A stretch of DNA of 34,977 nt from an uncultured Muribaculaceae bacterium (GTDB lineage: Bacteria; Bacteroidota; Bacteroidia; Bacteroidales; Muribaculaceae), in contig CAJTMY010000030.1 in NCBI GenBank assembly GCA_910577355.1, forward strand, positions 1 to 34,977, read 5' to 3'. The number at the start of each line of letters is the position of its first letter. The first letter of the stretch is position 1. The notes under the pieces were generated by a model. That model had not been told where the DNA came from and searched no databases. It worked only from the letters and a program-made list of their open reading frames with translations. Made by a program: the position numbers and the translations under genes. Positions 1-8,693 of this stretch are shown here, piece after piece.

Positions 1-3000
1 CAGGGGGGCAGTTTCTTTGACCACGACGGGGTTAATTTAATTGAGTTTTTCCACTATGTCAACGATTTCGCCGAAATGGAGGAGCAGCTTGCCAATACCC
101 GAAAGTTTACCGGCATGACCGAGGCCCAGGTTCGAGAACTCAACGAGGGGTTCAAAAAGATGGATACCCGAACTTCTCGAGAGCAGCTTAACCTTTTGGC
201 TCAAGAGGCGGGACGACTTGGTAAGACTACTAAAGAGTCCGTGCAGGGCTATGTGGAGGCAGCCGACATTATCAATGTCGCCCTTGTTGACCTCGGACAA
301 GGCGCGACGCAGGAAATCGCAAAGTTGTCGAGTATCTTCAATGTTGAAGATATCTACGGTACTAAAGACGCGATGCTCAAGGTCGGCTCGACTGTCAATG
401 TCCTATCGCAGAACTGTACCGCATCAAAACCTTATATTGTTGAGTTTACCAAGCGACTTGCAGGCGTAGGTGCGCAGGCCCGAATGACTGTGCCGGAGAT
501 TATGGCTTTCGCGGCCACTCTCGATGCAAACGGCCAGGCCGTCGAAATGTCGGCATCGGCTTTGTCTCGAACTATTATGATGCTATTCCAAAAACCAAAG
601 GAAATAGCGCAGACTGTCGGCCTTGATGTCGATAATTTTACCAAGACTCTGCAACGCAACACTACCGAGGGTCTAATGATGTTCTTCGGGGCTTTGCAGA
701 ATATGGGTAAAGAGGATGCCCTTGCCGCCTTGTCTCCTATGTTTAAAGACCTCGGCATGGATGGTGTCCGTATGTCTACTGTCCTTGCTACTGTTGCCAA
801 CAAACTTGATATGGTTAAGTGGGAAATGGACGAGGCTAACAAGGCTTTTCGGGAAGGAATTTCGGCCACTCGCGAATACAATATCTTTAACAATACGGCG
901 CAAGCTACCATTGACAAGGCAAAAAAACGGCTACATGAATTATCCGTGGAATTAGGCGAAAATCTATTTCCTCTGATGACGCATTTCATGTCAACTACTT
1001 CCGCTGTGGTTCGTGGTCTCGTGGTAACTATTAGGTTTATATCCGCTTACAAGACCGAGATTATAACCCTTGTATCGGCTTTAGCTCTATATAAGGCCGC
1101 AATCATTGCCCACAATCTATATCTCGACCTTGCCGCAGTAAAAACCGTTGTCGCCACCAAGGCTACGGCCGCATGGCAGTTTGTCGTTGGTAAACTTCGG
1201 GGCGTTTTGGCTATTGGGCGTGTAGCCATTGCAGCCATGACTAATGCCATACAATACCTTACAAACGGCCTTAATGTGAACTACACCATGCAGCAGAGGT
1301 GGCGCAAGGCTATGGCCGGAATGTCATTCGCATCTTGGACGGGGCTTATACTTGGCCTCGCATCTGCTGTGTTCCTCCTGTACCGCCACATGAAACGTCT
1401 TGAGGAAGAACGCCGTGTGGTCGAGAAGATACGCGACGAGGCAATAAAAAAGGTTGGGGAGGAACGTGTATCTATTGATTTGCTTGTCGCCGCCGCCCAA
1501 AACGAGACTCTTTCGCTTGAAGAACGTAAAAAAGCTATTGACAAGCTCAACGCCATTATCCCGGATTATAACGCCCATCTCGACGAGACTTCGGGCAGAT
1601 ATAGAGCCAATAAAAAGGCTCTTGATGATTATTTGAAATCTTTGACCCGGCAATATGAACTTGAAGGAGCTAAGAGCAAACTTTCCGAACTTGGTAAAGA
1701 GAAAGCCGAGGCCAAAGCCAAACTCGTTGATGCGCAGAAATCCTACTCGGCGGCACAAGCTACTGCCAATGCCAGTGCTGGCCCTTCCTATACAACTTCA
1801 TTTGGTTCGGTGGGATATATGCACATGGATGCCGCCAGCCATCTTAAATCGGTGCTCGATAGCGCAACGGCGGCCTATGAGGAAGTTCTTCGCAAGGAGC
1901 AGAAAATCCTTGATGCTTATGGCGTAGACCTTCAAAAAGAGGCTGCCAATGCGGAGAATACAGCTGCCGAATTGGCCGATACTGTTGCGTCTCCCGGAGG
2001 AGGATATCACTCAAGTAAGGATGCCGCCAAAGAGGCTAAGAAAGCTATGGCCGAGGCCAAGCGTGAACTCGCCAAACAAGACAAGGCTTATAAGGCCGCA
2101 ATGGAACGGGCCAAAGGAGAATATGAGGCTGCGATGGCCGACAATGTGATTGCTTATGCTACCGGCGGTCGTACCTATGAGGACTATATTGCCGAAAAGG
2201 AGCGCCTTGATCTGAAATATGTTCAAGACCGACTCGACATTTACAACAGCCTCTATGAAAACGAGACAAAGGAGGATAAGGCTCTACTTCTCAAGTATGA
2301 TGAGGATTACCAGGCTCTCCTTTTAAAGAAGGCGGAAATGGAGAAGAAATTCGCTGATGCCCGGGCGAAATCCAACATCGACAAGTTACAGCGAGAAATG
2401 AAAGCAGAACAGGATGCGCTCGAACTGTTGTTTAACAACCCCGACAGCAATCTCTATGGCGATACTCTTGCACAACAGGAGGTAATTCATCAGCTCAAGA
2501 TAAAATATCTTGCGCTTTTCCGCGACCAATATAAGGCTGGTTCCAAAGAATATCTCCAATATGAACGTCAGCTTGAAGATGAAAACGGTGCCGATATCCT
2601 TGCCAAGCGAAAGGCTTATATAGCCAAGCTTGAGGAATGGCGTAAGAGTTATTCATACCTTACGCTGTCGAAACGTCGTGATATGGAGATTAAAGTTCTC
2701 GATGAACTTTATAGTCGTGGCATTGTCAAAGAGGAAGAATATCAGCGTATCCTGGCGCAGATACGCAAAAAGTATTCATCGGAGGCCATGACTTCGGAAG
2801 ATGGCAAAATTGATTACCGCTCTTCATCCGACCAAATACAAGGGAAACGAGGAGCAGAGGCCGGAGAAAAAGATAAGGAGTTTGCCCGGATACAGGCTCT
2901 CTATGAAAAGGGTGAACTTACCGAGGAGCAATACCATCAAGCTCGGCGCAATGTTGCCAAGCATTATGCCGACCTTATGTATGAGGATATAAGGAGCGGC

Positions 3001-3924
3001 CTTGACGAGCAAACGAAGATGCTTTTTGATCTTGGCACCGCATGGCAGAATATGTTTGCCGGAATTGCCGAGACCGGGAAGATCAGCTTTGAGGATATTG
3101 GCTCGGTAGCCCAGACCACTTTCGCCGTCATGAGCGCTGGCCTTGAAATGTACGGACAGTTTGCTGCAGCCCAATCCCGTATCGAGATTGCCAACATGGA
3201 ACGTCGTTACGACGCTGAAATTGAGGCGGCCGAAGGAAACCGTTACAAGGTTAATAAGCTTGAGAAAAAGAAAGAGGCCGACATGGCAAAACTCAAGAAG
3301 GAGGCTACTCGAAAAGAGTTCAACATTAAGGTTATATCGGCTGTGGCGCAGACAGCACAAAATGCTTTGGCTGCGTATGGAGCTGGTCTACAGGCGGGAT
3401 TTCCTATGGCTTTGTGGCTTGCTCCGACTCTTGCCGGACTTGCTACGGCTAACGGTCTTGTGCAGATTGCCCTGTTGAAGAAACAGCAACAGGCAGCCGA
3501 GGCCGAGGGTTATGCCGAGGGCGGTTTCACTCGAAAAGGTAGTAAGTACGAACCTGCCGGGATAGTCCATGCCGGAGAATGGGTAGCATCGCAGAAATTG
3601 CTTGCTAACCCTGTGGCTCGTCCACTCATAGAGGCTTTGGATTATGCGCAGCGCACTAATACCCTTGGCTCCCTCAAGAGCGAGGATGTTTCGCGGGCAA
3701 TCACAGCACCAGTCGCTATCGCCCAGATGACTGAAAACTCTCCTTCGTCAATGGTTTTGGCCGCTGCTGTTATGCAGACTTCTTCGGTTGTGAAGGAGCT
3801 TACCGACCGATTAAATGAACCGTTTGTTACTGTCAACACCGTTACAGGCGATTATGGTATAAATCGTGCTCTCGAGCAGCATAGACAGTTGATGAAAAAT
3901 AAATCTCCTAAATCCCAAAAGTGA
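1..3924 (+). CDS. Phage tail tape measure protein, 5'-truncated
   Basis: The frame is open from base 1, so the true start lies before the window; the first internal ATG is at 76. Tape measure proteins set tail length and help DNA passage through the host envelope. The first roughly 300 visible residues match the conserved TP901-type tape measure core (Ala/Gly-rich helices, repeated T..E..A..LA patterns). Hydrophobic segments follow at about residues 310-350 and 420-445 counted from the ATG at 76. Next comes a long Lys/Glu/Ala-rich coiled-coil region (about 450-1090). A hydrophobic Ala/Gly stretch is followed by the GSKYEPAGIVHAGEW motif typical of tape measure C-termini. The stop overlaps the next start (TGATG), indicating translational coupling. 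Confidence 0.92.
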   Translation, partial: QGGSFFDHDGVNLIEFFHYVNDFAEMEEQLANTRKFTGMTEAQVRELNEGFKKMDTRTSREQLNLLAQEAGRLGKTTKESVQGYVEAADIINVALVDLGQGATQEIAKLSSIFNVEDIYGTKDAMLKVGSTVNVLSQNCTASKPYIVEFTKRLAGVGAQARMTVPEIMAFAATLDANGQAVEMSASALSRTIMMLFQKPKEIAQTVGLDVDNFTKTLQRNTTEGLMMFFGALQNMGKEDALAALSPMFKDLGMDGVRMSTVLATVANKLDMVKWEMDEANKAFREGISATREYNIFNNTAQATIDKAKKRLHELSVELGENLFPLMTHFMSTTSAVVRGLVVTIRFISAYKTEIITLVSALALYKAAIIAHNLYLDLAAVKTVVATKATAAWQFVVGKLRGVLAIGRVAIAAMTNAIQYLTNGLNVNYTMQQRWRKAMAGMSFASWTGLILGLASAVFLLYRHMKRLEEERRVVEKIRDEAIKKVGEERVSIDLLVAAAQNETLSLEERKKAIDKLNAIIPDYNAHLDETSGRYRANKKALDDYLKSLTRQYELEGAKSKLSELGKEKAEAKAKLVDAQKSYSAAQATANASAGPSYTTSFGSVGYMHMDAASHLKSVLDSATAAYEEVLRKEQKILDAYGVDLQKEAANAENTAAELADTVASPGGGYHSSKDAAKEAKKAMAEAKRELAKQDKAYKAAMERAKGEYEAAMADNVIAYATGGRTYEDYIAEKERLDLKYVQDRLDIYNSLYENETKEDKALLLKYDEDYQALLLKKAEMEKKFADARAKSNIDKLQREMKAEQDALELLFNNPDSNLYGDTLAQQEVIHQLKIKYLALFRDQYKAGSKEYLQYERQLEDENGADILAKRKAYIAKLEEWRKSYSYLTLSKRRDMEIKVLDELYSRGIVKEEEYQRILAQIRKKYSSEAMTSEDGKIDYRSSSDQIQGKRGAEAGEKDKEFARIQALYEKGELTEEQYHQARRNVAKHYADLMYEDIRSGLDEQTKMLFDLGTAWQNMFAGIAETGKISFEDIGSVAQTTFAVMSAGLEMYGQFAAAQSRIEIANMERRYDAEIEAAEGNRYKVNKLEKKKEADMAKLKKEATRKEFNIKVISAVAQTAQNALAAYGAGLQAGFPMALWLAPTLAGLATANGLVQIALLKKQQQAAEAEGYAEGGFTRKGSKYEPAGIVHAGEWVASQKLLANPVARPLIEALDYAQRTNTLGSLKSEDVSRAITAPVAIAQMTENSPSSMVLAAAVMQTSSVVKELTDRLNEPFVTVNTVTGDYGINRALEQHRQLMKNKSPKSQK

Positions 3925-5855
3925 TGCAGATTTTAATTCGTGGAAAACTGGCGACAATTAAGAAAGGTACATCTTTTAATTATGTGTCCGAAAATAGGCT
4001 CTTTACCGGGGCCGATGATTATACCCTGTCTATAACATTTCCTTTGGCCGACTGTCAGGCCAATCGTGAAATTTTCGGTTATCTTAATCGACCGGATGTA
4101 GAAAAGGATAAGATAATCCTCGACTGTGAGATTGTGGATAAGCAGTTTTATAAATCCGGCTCGTTAGCGATTGTAGAAGTTTCGGATACTGAAGTTAAAA
4201 CCCAGTTTTTAGAAGGTCGATCGGAGCAGAACTTCGACCAAACGCTTGATGACATATATATCAACAACCTAACGATTAGCGATGGCGATGGAGCTGATGA
4301 CGGTTCAAATCGAGGTCGTGAAGGATTGAGCCGGGGAGAATCTTTCGATGCCGATGACTCCATCCGCACACACCCTATCACCACCCCGGTAGCCACGGCA
4401 AAACCAAAAGATGCCTGGGACCCGACAAAGGATTTCGTAGCCCTTCCGTGGGTGAATAATGAAACTGGCATCTTACAAAACGAAGTGAAATGGGACAGTG
4501 CATCCAATTCCTATGTGTGGGCCGACCCGACCAAAAAACTTAGTTGGCAGATGTACCTCTTACCTTTAGCTAAAGCTTTATGTCAGATTTCCGGCTATAC
4601 TTTTGATTTCTCGGCATGGGAAAACTCGCCATACAAATATCTGCTATGTTGCAATACACTACCTCAAGCGTGGGATATTAACGAGGTAGCTCGTGCTTTA
4701 CCACATTGGACGGTTACTGAATTTTTTGAGAAACTTGAACTGCTGATGTGCTGTGAGTTTAACATTGATCATCGCATAAAAAAAATTTCATGTGAGTTCA
4801 GTGCCGATGTTGTGGCCGCAATCCCAGATGTTGAAATAAAAAATGTCGTTGATGAGTTTACGGCAGAGGTGACTTTTGAGGATAAGGATATAGACAATGA
4901 TTACATACGCGCCCAAAACTTAGCTTTTGCGGAGGCCGACTATCCGACATGGCCGTATGAGGCATGTGAATGGTATGTAAAAAACATGGATCCGTCCACA
5001 TGGTCGAAAGGTCGATATGATACCTTCGCCGCTTTGGTGGATGCCAACAAAGGAATGAAACAGCCGACTCATGGGTGGGGAACAAGCTATAGAGGTTATG
5101 CCATGATAAATTATGATGTCGAAGATGATCTCTTTGTCTCGTTCCGTTGTGTTGACAAAATTAAGGTAGAAGATCGACCACTTGGACCCGTATATAATCA
5201 GATTTACGTCTTACAGCCCATTAATCGTTTTGGGCCGCTGATTAATAACCCGGAAGAAGAAGCAGAAACGGCAGAAGTCGAATTTGTGCCAGTACCCATT
5301 GATTACACGGATAGTGAACATGGTTTTACCATGTTTATCCCTGGAGCATCGCATAATGAATCAAGCTCTGATAACACCGATACGAGTATTCCTAATCGAC
5401 TTGAAGATCCGGATGGATATGCCGCATGGGCGGCTAAAATAGTTCAACCATACCCGTTGAACTCTATTAACGCCGGAGAAAAAGACGAAAAATCTGAATA
5501 TTTCTCAGTCATATATACAGCTTTCTTTGATGGAACACTCCCGACAAATCATCACAATCCAATCCCTGTGGTTGATAACATTTTGATTTATTCAGACTGG
5601 AGTTTCATCAAGAAATCATTTTCACTCCGGCTTAATGCCAAAAAAGGCGAATCATCCACCTATCGCTCGGCCATGCCGGAGATTGATGCAAGGGTGAAAT
5701 ATAAATTTTCGTTCCTTTCAGACTACATTCCAAATTCTCGAGCTGTTTTCAATATCCGAGGTAAGAGATATCTCTGCCAAAAGTTAACGGCGACATTTAC
5801 CGAGGAGGGCATGTCCCAGCTGATAAAAGGCGAGTTCTACATGATTAAGGACTAA
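3924..5855 (+). CDS. Phage tail protein of unknown function
   Basis: This protein of 643 residues starts at the ATG at 3924, which shares one base with the tape measure stop; a GTG at 3921 in the same frame is the alternative. It sits directly after the tape measure gene, where distal-tail, baseplate or hub proteins are usually encoded, so a tail-tip role is inferred from position only. The sequence is acidic, rich in aromatic residues and beta-prone, with no signal peptide, no clear membrane segment and no motif I recognise. An acidic patch around residues 115-140 (DGDGADDGS) and another near 490-505 look like surface loops. Its stop overlaps the convergent integrase stop by four bases (5852-5855). 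Confidence 0.75.
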   Translation: MQILIRGKLATIKKGTSFNYVSENRLFTGADDYTLSITFPLADCQANREIFGYLNRPDVEKDKIILDCEIVDKQFYKSGSLAIVEVSDTEVKTQFLEGRSEQNFDQTLDDIYINNLTISDGDGADDGSNRGREGLSRGESFDADDSIRTHPITTPVATAKPKDAWDPTKDFVALPWVNNETGILQNEVKWDSASNSYVWADPTKKLSWQMYLLPLAKALCQISGYTFDFSAWENSPYKYLLCCNTLPQAWDINEVARALPHWTVTEFFEKLELLMCCEFNIDHRIKKISCEFSADVVAAIPDVEIKNVVDEFTAEVTFEDKDIDNDYIRAQNLAFAEADYPTWPYEACEWYVKNMDPSTWSKGRYDTFAALVDANKGMKQPTHGWGTSYRGYAMINYDVEDDLFVSFRCVDKIKVEDRPLGPVYNQIYVLQPINRFGPLINNPEEEAETAEVEFVPVPIDYTDSEHGFTMFIPGASHNESSSDNTDTSIPNRLEDPDGYAAWAAKIVQPYPLNSINAGEKDEKSEYFSVIYTAFFDGTLPTNHHNPIPVVDNILIYSDWSFIKKSFSLRLNAKKGESSTYRSAMPEIDARVKYKFSFLSDYIPNSRAVFNIRGKRYLCQKLTATFTEEGMSQLIKGEFYMIKD

Positions 5856-7072
5856 AGTGCGCCATCCAGACATATAATGTCGGGGTTCGCTTTGGCATTG
5901 TGCCGGGTATAGATATCAGTTATCGCAAGTGAGCTGTGCCGGGCCTGGTCGCGTACTGCGATGGTTGCCATGTTTCTGTCGCACATTTCGGTTATGCCGG
6001 TGTCTTTCAATGAGTAGAATTTCCATTCTTGTTTCAGCCCGAGTGGTTTTCGCAGATTGTCCCAGTGATCCCGGAAATGTTTCGGGTCAATCTCCGTTGG
6101 CCCGGGGCGGAGATTGTAGGAGAATATGAAGTCATCCATCGGCGCGGAGAATATGCCGAGGTCTATTGCGTAGAGCAATACTTTCTTGGGTATTGTTACT
6201 GTTTGTGTAGCCTTGTTTTTGGCACTCTCCGCAGGGATGGTAATGGTGCTTTCCTTAATATTAAAGTCTCGTATCCGTAGGCGTGTCATTTCGACAGGTC
6301 GGATAAAGCAGTAGTAGAGCAGATAACACGCCAGTAGGAAATGTTTCTCATTTAGGGCGCAGTAGTCGGCAATCTTTCCTACCACATCGAGAGGTATGAT
6401 TGTACGGCCTTTGGTATAGAGCCGTCGGCTGATGGGCGCGATACCCTCGGTCGGCCGCACTTGCAAATAGCCTTTTTCCACAAGAAAACCGCTGAAAACT
6501 TTGAGAAAACCGAGATAGTTGTTTCGGGTTTGCGCCCCGTTATTACGCTCGATAAACACCCAGTCGAGGAAGTCGACGCAAAACGTCCTGTCGAACTGGT
6601 ACATGTAATATATCGGCTTTCTTGCCTTGATATATTCCTTGAGTATCTTGAGATATGATTTGTAACCGGCGTATGTCTCTTTTCGATAGAGGCCGTCGCT
6701 GTTCATCTTCTCGATATAGTTCTCATACCTGGCCGCTCCTTCCTCGAATGTCAGCAGATTGGACGTGTCTTTGGCTATCCACGGGTTCCATCCGTGTTGT
6801 AACTGTTCAGTTAAACGATTGATGACTTCTTTTGCATATTTGCGACGTTTACACAGACCGTTTATGCGGTTTAACTTGATTGTTTTGCGGCGCATCTTGC
6901 AGCTTTCGGGGTCGAAGGCGAAAAACTCGATGTACGCTCCGGCTCCGTTTTCGCGGTAGACCGGCAGCGTGTACTGGCGGATGGAGGCTACTGTGGCAGC
7001 CGTACTGATTGACCGGGTTTGTGCTGTTCCACCGGAGGGGTGAGAGAAATTCGGGCACATTTTTTTTGACAT
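5852..7072 (-). CDS. Tyrosine recombinase (phage integrase)
   Basis: This protein of 406 residues catalyses site-specific integration and excision. Residues about 105-210 form the SAM-like core-binding domain and 225-395 the catalytic domain. Visible active-site positions are R258 (CFIRPVEM), a lysine near 285-287, H379 (ARHSS) and the nucleophile Y388 (DIYTRH). Box II, normally HxxR, reads Y353-S-L-K356 instead. The basic N-terminus could bind arm-type sites. The gene is the last one before tRNA-Pro, as expected for an integrase next to its attachment site. A 9-bp inverted repeat overlaps its start codon and may autoregulate it. The start at 7072 is the longest option; an in-frame Met lies four codons later. 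Confidence 0.93.
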   Translation of the reverse strand: MSKKMCPNFSHPSGGTAQTRSISTAATVASIRQYTLPVYRENGAGAYIEFFAFDPESCKMRRKTIKLNRINGLCKRRKYAKEVINRLTEQLQHGWNPWIAKDTSNLLTFEEGAARYENYIEKMNSDGLYRKETYAGYKSYLKILKEYIKARKPIYYMYQFDRTFCVDFLDWVFIERNNGAQTRNNYLGFLKVFSGFLVEKGYLQVRPTEGIAPISRRLYTKGRTIIPLDVVGKIADYCALNEKHFLLACYLLYYCFIRPVEMTRLRIRDFNIKESTITIPAESAKNKATQTVTIPKKVLLYAIDLGIFSAPMDDFIFSYNLRPGPTEIDPKHFRDHWDNLRKPLGLKQEWKFYSLKDTGITEMCDRNMATIAVRDQARHSSLAITDIYTRHNAKANPDIICLDGAL

Positions 7073-7090
7073 TTCGCGGCTGAAATGTCA
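7067..7090. repeat. Inverted repeat over the integrase start codon
   Basis: Two perfect 9-bp arms, TGACATTTC (7067-7075) and GAAATGTCA (7082-7090), flank a 6-bp centre GCGGCT. The integrase ATG (7070-7072) lies in the left arm. The form fits a repressor operator, an mRNA hairpin that masks the start, or a recombinase core site (paired arms around a 6-8 bp overlap). The sequence alone does not decide between these. Confidence 0.5.
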
Positions 7091-7160
7091 TGGTTCGTAC
7101 TCTTTTTGTGGCCGGACCTTAAAACGGCGCTGTTCCGTTTGTGTTCCGGCTAAAACTGGA

Positions 7161-7193
7161 AAATCCCTGCAACTCTACAAGTTGCAGGGATTT
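7161..7193 (-). terminator. Hairpin after tRNA-Pro, probable terminator
   Basis: A perfect 14-bp stem, AAATCCCTGCAACT (7161-7174) against 7180-7193, closes a 5-base loop. Read on the minus strand, it follows the tRNA by 13 bases and ends in a short TTTT. It is best read as the tRNA terminator. If the phage crossover lies at the tRNA 3' end, the hairpin would be supplied by phage DNA. A weaker hairpin (ACCCT/AGGGT, 7195-7207) sits between it and the tRNA. Confidence 0.55.
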
Positions 7194-7206
7194 AACCCTC
7201 AAAGGG

Positions 7207-7280
7207 TCGGGGTGAGAAGACTCGAACTTCCGACCTCCACGTCCCGAACGTGGCGCGCTAGCCAACTGTGCTACACCCCG
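7207..7280 (-). tRNA. tRNA-Pro(CGG)
   Basis: On the minus strand the 7-bp acceptor stem CGGGGTG pairs with CACCCCG. The anticodon stem CCACG/CGTGG encloses the loop TTCGGGA, giving anticodon CGG (proline). The T-arm contains GTTCGAGTC and the discriminator base is A at 7207. CCA is not encoded. The 3' end faces the phage integrase, so this gene is the probable integration target. Confidence 0.95.
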
Positions 7281-7296
7281 GTTGCGTTAGCGACTG

Positions 7297-7328
7297 CAAA
7301 GTTAAGGATTTTTTTGCCGAAATGCAAG
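7297..7328 (-). promoter_or_regulatory. Promoter of tRNA-Pro
   Basis: On the minus strand, TAACTTTG (7297-7304) matches the Bacteroidetes -7 element TAnnTTTG. A partial -33 element CTTG lies about 20 bases upstream (7325-7328). The predicted start of transcription is about ten bases before the tRNA 5' end. Confidence 0.65.
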
Positions 7329-7352
7329 TGCCGGATTGTTTTTTGTTGAATT

Positions 7353-8021
7353 TTATTTGCTTTTGTATGTGCGATCCATTATCGGATAGACGATTGCGGG
7401 ATTGTCTCGGAACATTGTCGGGGTAAGTTCTTCGTTGTCGATCATTTCTACCAAGGCCGGAAATTCCCGGAGGTAAAATTTCATCACTTTTTTCATGCTC
7501 GGGATAATGCCGTCGGTATCATCCCAATAGACTTTGGCATACTCTCCGTCTTTTGTGAGATAGAAGTATCGCCAGGTGTAGTGCACGACCGTCATCGACG
7601 GTGTATACGTCGAGTCCATTATGGGCATGGCATATCCCTTTATGTTTACTCCGTCGTAGACAAGGCGCAGGAAGATGGTCTCCTTGTATGGTTTGGGATT
7701 CTTGCTGAAGTAATTGGGCATTTTCGACTGAGCCTTCACCGCATCGAAAATCACCGGCATGGAATCGTTCATCGTGCAGTTGAACACGACTCTTTTTACC
7801 TCTTCGCCCGTGAATTTTTCAGTCTCGCCTTTGAATTCGCGACTTATGGATACTTTAGTGACCTTGGGCCGGAAATAATTTGTGAATTTAGTCTCGTTGT
7901 ACCCTTCAAACACAGTGCCGTCGGTTTTGAATACGAGGACACGATATTCCTCGGGATCTTCTTTTGCGAATGTCGACAGGCCGCAGATCAGGCAGGCGAT
8001 AATCAATATAAGTTGTTTCAT
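7353..8021 (-). CDS. Secreted protein of unknown function
   Basis: I chose the start at 8021 because it begins MKQLILIIACLICGLSTFAK, a good Sec signal peptide; an in-frame extension to 8057 only adds polar residues. The mature part (about 200 residues) is soluble and mixed alpha/beta, rich in Lys, Asp and Tyr, with no cysteine pattern or catalytic motif that I recognise. It lacks a lipobox and a C-terminal sorting signal, so it is probably periplasmic. It is the first chromosomal protein gene next to the prophage tRNA and does not obviously share an operon with the Crp gene (105 bases away). No clear TAnnTTTG element was found just upstream. Confidence 0.7.
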   Translation of the reverse strand: MKQLILIIACLICGLSTFAKEDPEEYRVLVFKTDGTVFEGYNETKFTNYFRPKVTKVSISREFKGETEKFTGEEVKRVVFNCTMNDSMPVIFDAVKAQSKMPNYFSKNPKPYKETIFLRLVYDGVNIKGYAMPIMDSTYTPSMTVVHYTWRYFYLTKDGEYAKVYWDDTDGIIPSMKKVMKFYLREFPALVEMIDNEELTPTMFRDNPAIVYPIMDRTYKSK

Positions 8022-8125
8022 ATGCTTGTGATTTTGATTCTGTCGCGAATTTCGCAATTATCAGCAACATCGAAACGAACAAATGTTCCATTCCGACACG
8101 ATTGCGTGTTTTTTAGGCCGACAGC

Positions 8126-8680
8126 TCAGAATTTTCTGATGCGCCTCAGGTGCTGTGGCGTGATAAGCAGAAACGAGGCCAGTTCCTTGACCTGTATCTG
8201 CCGGTGTATGTCGGGGTAGGATTCGACAAATTTGCGGTAGCGCTCTACCGGAGAAAGCTTATAGATATTCAGGTGCCTCTCAAACAAGGTGCGGGAAAAG
8301 GCTTTTTCCATCTTGATTGCGAGAAGACTGTCGTGCTCCGATGCTTTCGACAGTGCGTAGTTGAACGGCAACTGCATCACCTTGAGTCGGCATGAGGCGA
8401 TGATCGACAACCGCGACTTGAGTCTGTTCATTCTGTCGGAGAACCCTGTCGCTATGTCGCCGGGCATCGAGAATCCTATCACACTTTCCGTGCCGTCGCT
8501 GCGCAAGGTCGTGTACCGGCAGTATCCGGAGTCCACTACCGAGATGTATCTCTCCATGTCGCCTTCGTGCAGCAGACATTCTCCGCGTTCGTAGACGGCA
8601 GGCTTGCCCTCTTCCTTTATCAGCTCGATGAGCGGTCGGAGATCGACAATATTCTTGTATGAGTTGAAAGAGTCTGCCAT
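8126..8680 (-). CDS. Crp/Fnr-family transcription regulator
   Basis: This protein of 184 residues has an N-terminal cyclic-nucleotide-binding-like beta roll (about 25-115; note VYERGECLLHEGD and YCRYTTLRSDGTESVIGFSMPGD). A connecting helix follows, and a compact C-terminal winged helix-turn-helix (about 155-184; QVKELASFLLITPQHLRRI). This short form is common among Bacteroidales regulators annotated as Crp/Fnr. Cysteines for an Fnr-type Fe-S cluster are not arranged in the usual way, and the effector is unknown. It begins 13 bases after truA stops, so it is probably the last gene of the speA-truA run. Confidence 0.85.
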   Translation of the reverse strand: MADSFNSYKNIVDLRPLIELIKEEGKPAVYERGECLLHEGDMERYISVVDSGYCRYTTLRSDGTESVIGFSMPGDIATGFSDRMNRLKSRLSIIASCRLKVMQLPFNYALSKASEHDSLLAIKMEKAFSRTLFERHLNIYKLSPVERYRKFVESYPDIHRQIQVKELASFLLITPQHLRRIRKF

Positions 8681-8693
8681 GGGCGGGATTCGC

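Larger units (their letters stand above)
1..7206. mobile_element. Right-hand end of an integrated phage (partial)
   Basis: Two plus-strand tail genes and a convergent tyrosine integrase occupy this stretch, which ends at the 3' end of a tRNA-Pro gene. That is the usual layout of a temperate phage integrated at a tRNA. The base composition is visibly less GC-rich than the chromosome beyond about 8700. The left end, head genes, lysis and lysogeny genes lie outside the window, so completeness cannot be judged. The exact right border is unknown: it may lie inside the tRNA 3' half or in the 7073-7206 spacer. A plasmid or ICE is less likely because of the tape measure gene. Confidence 0.85.
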
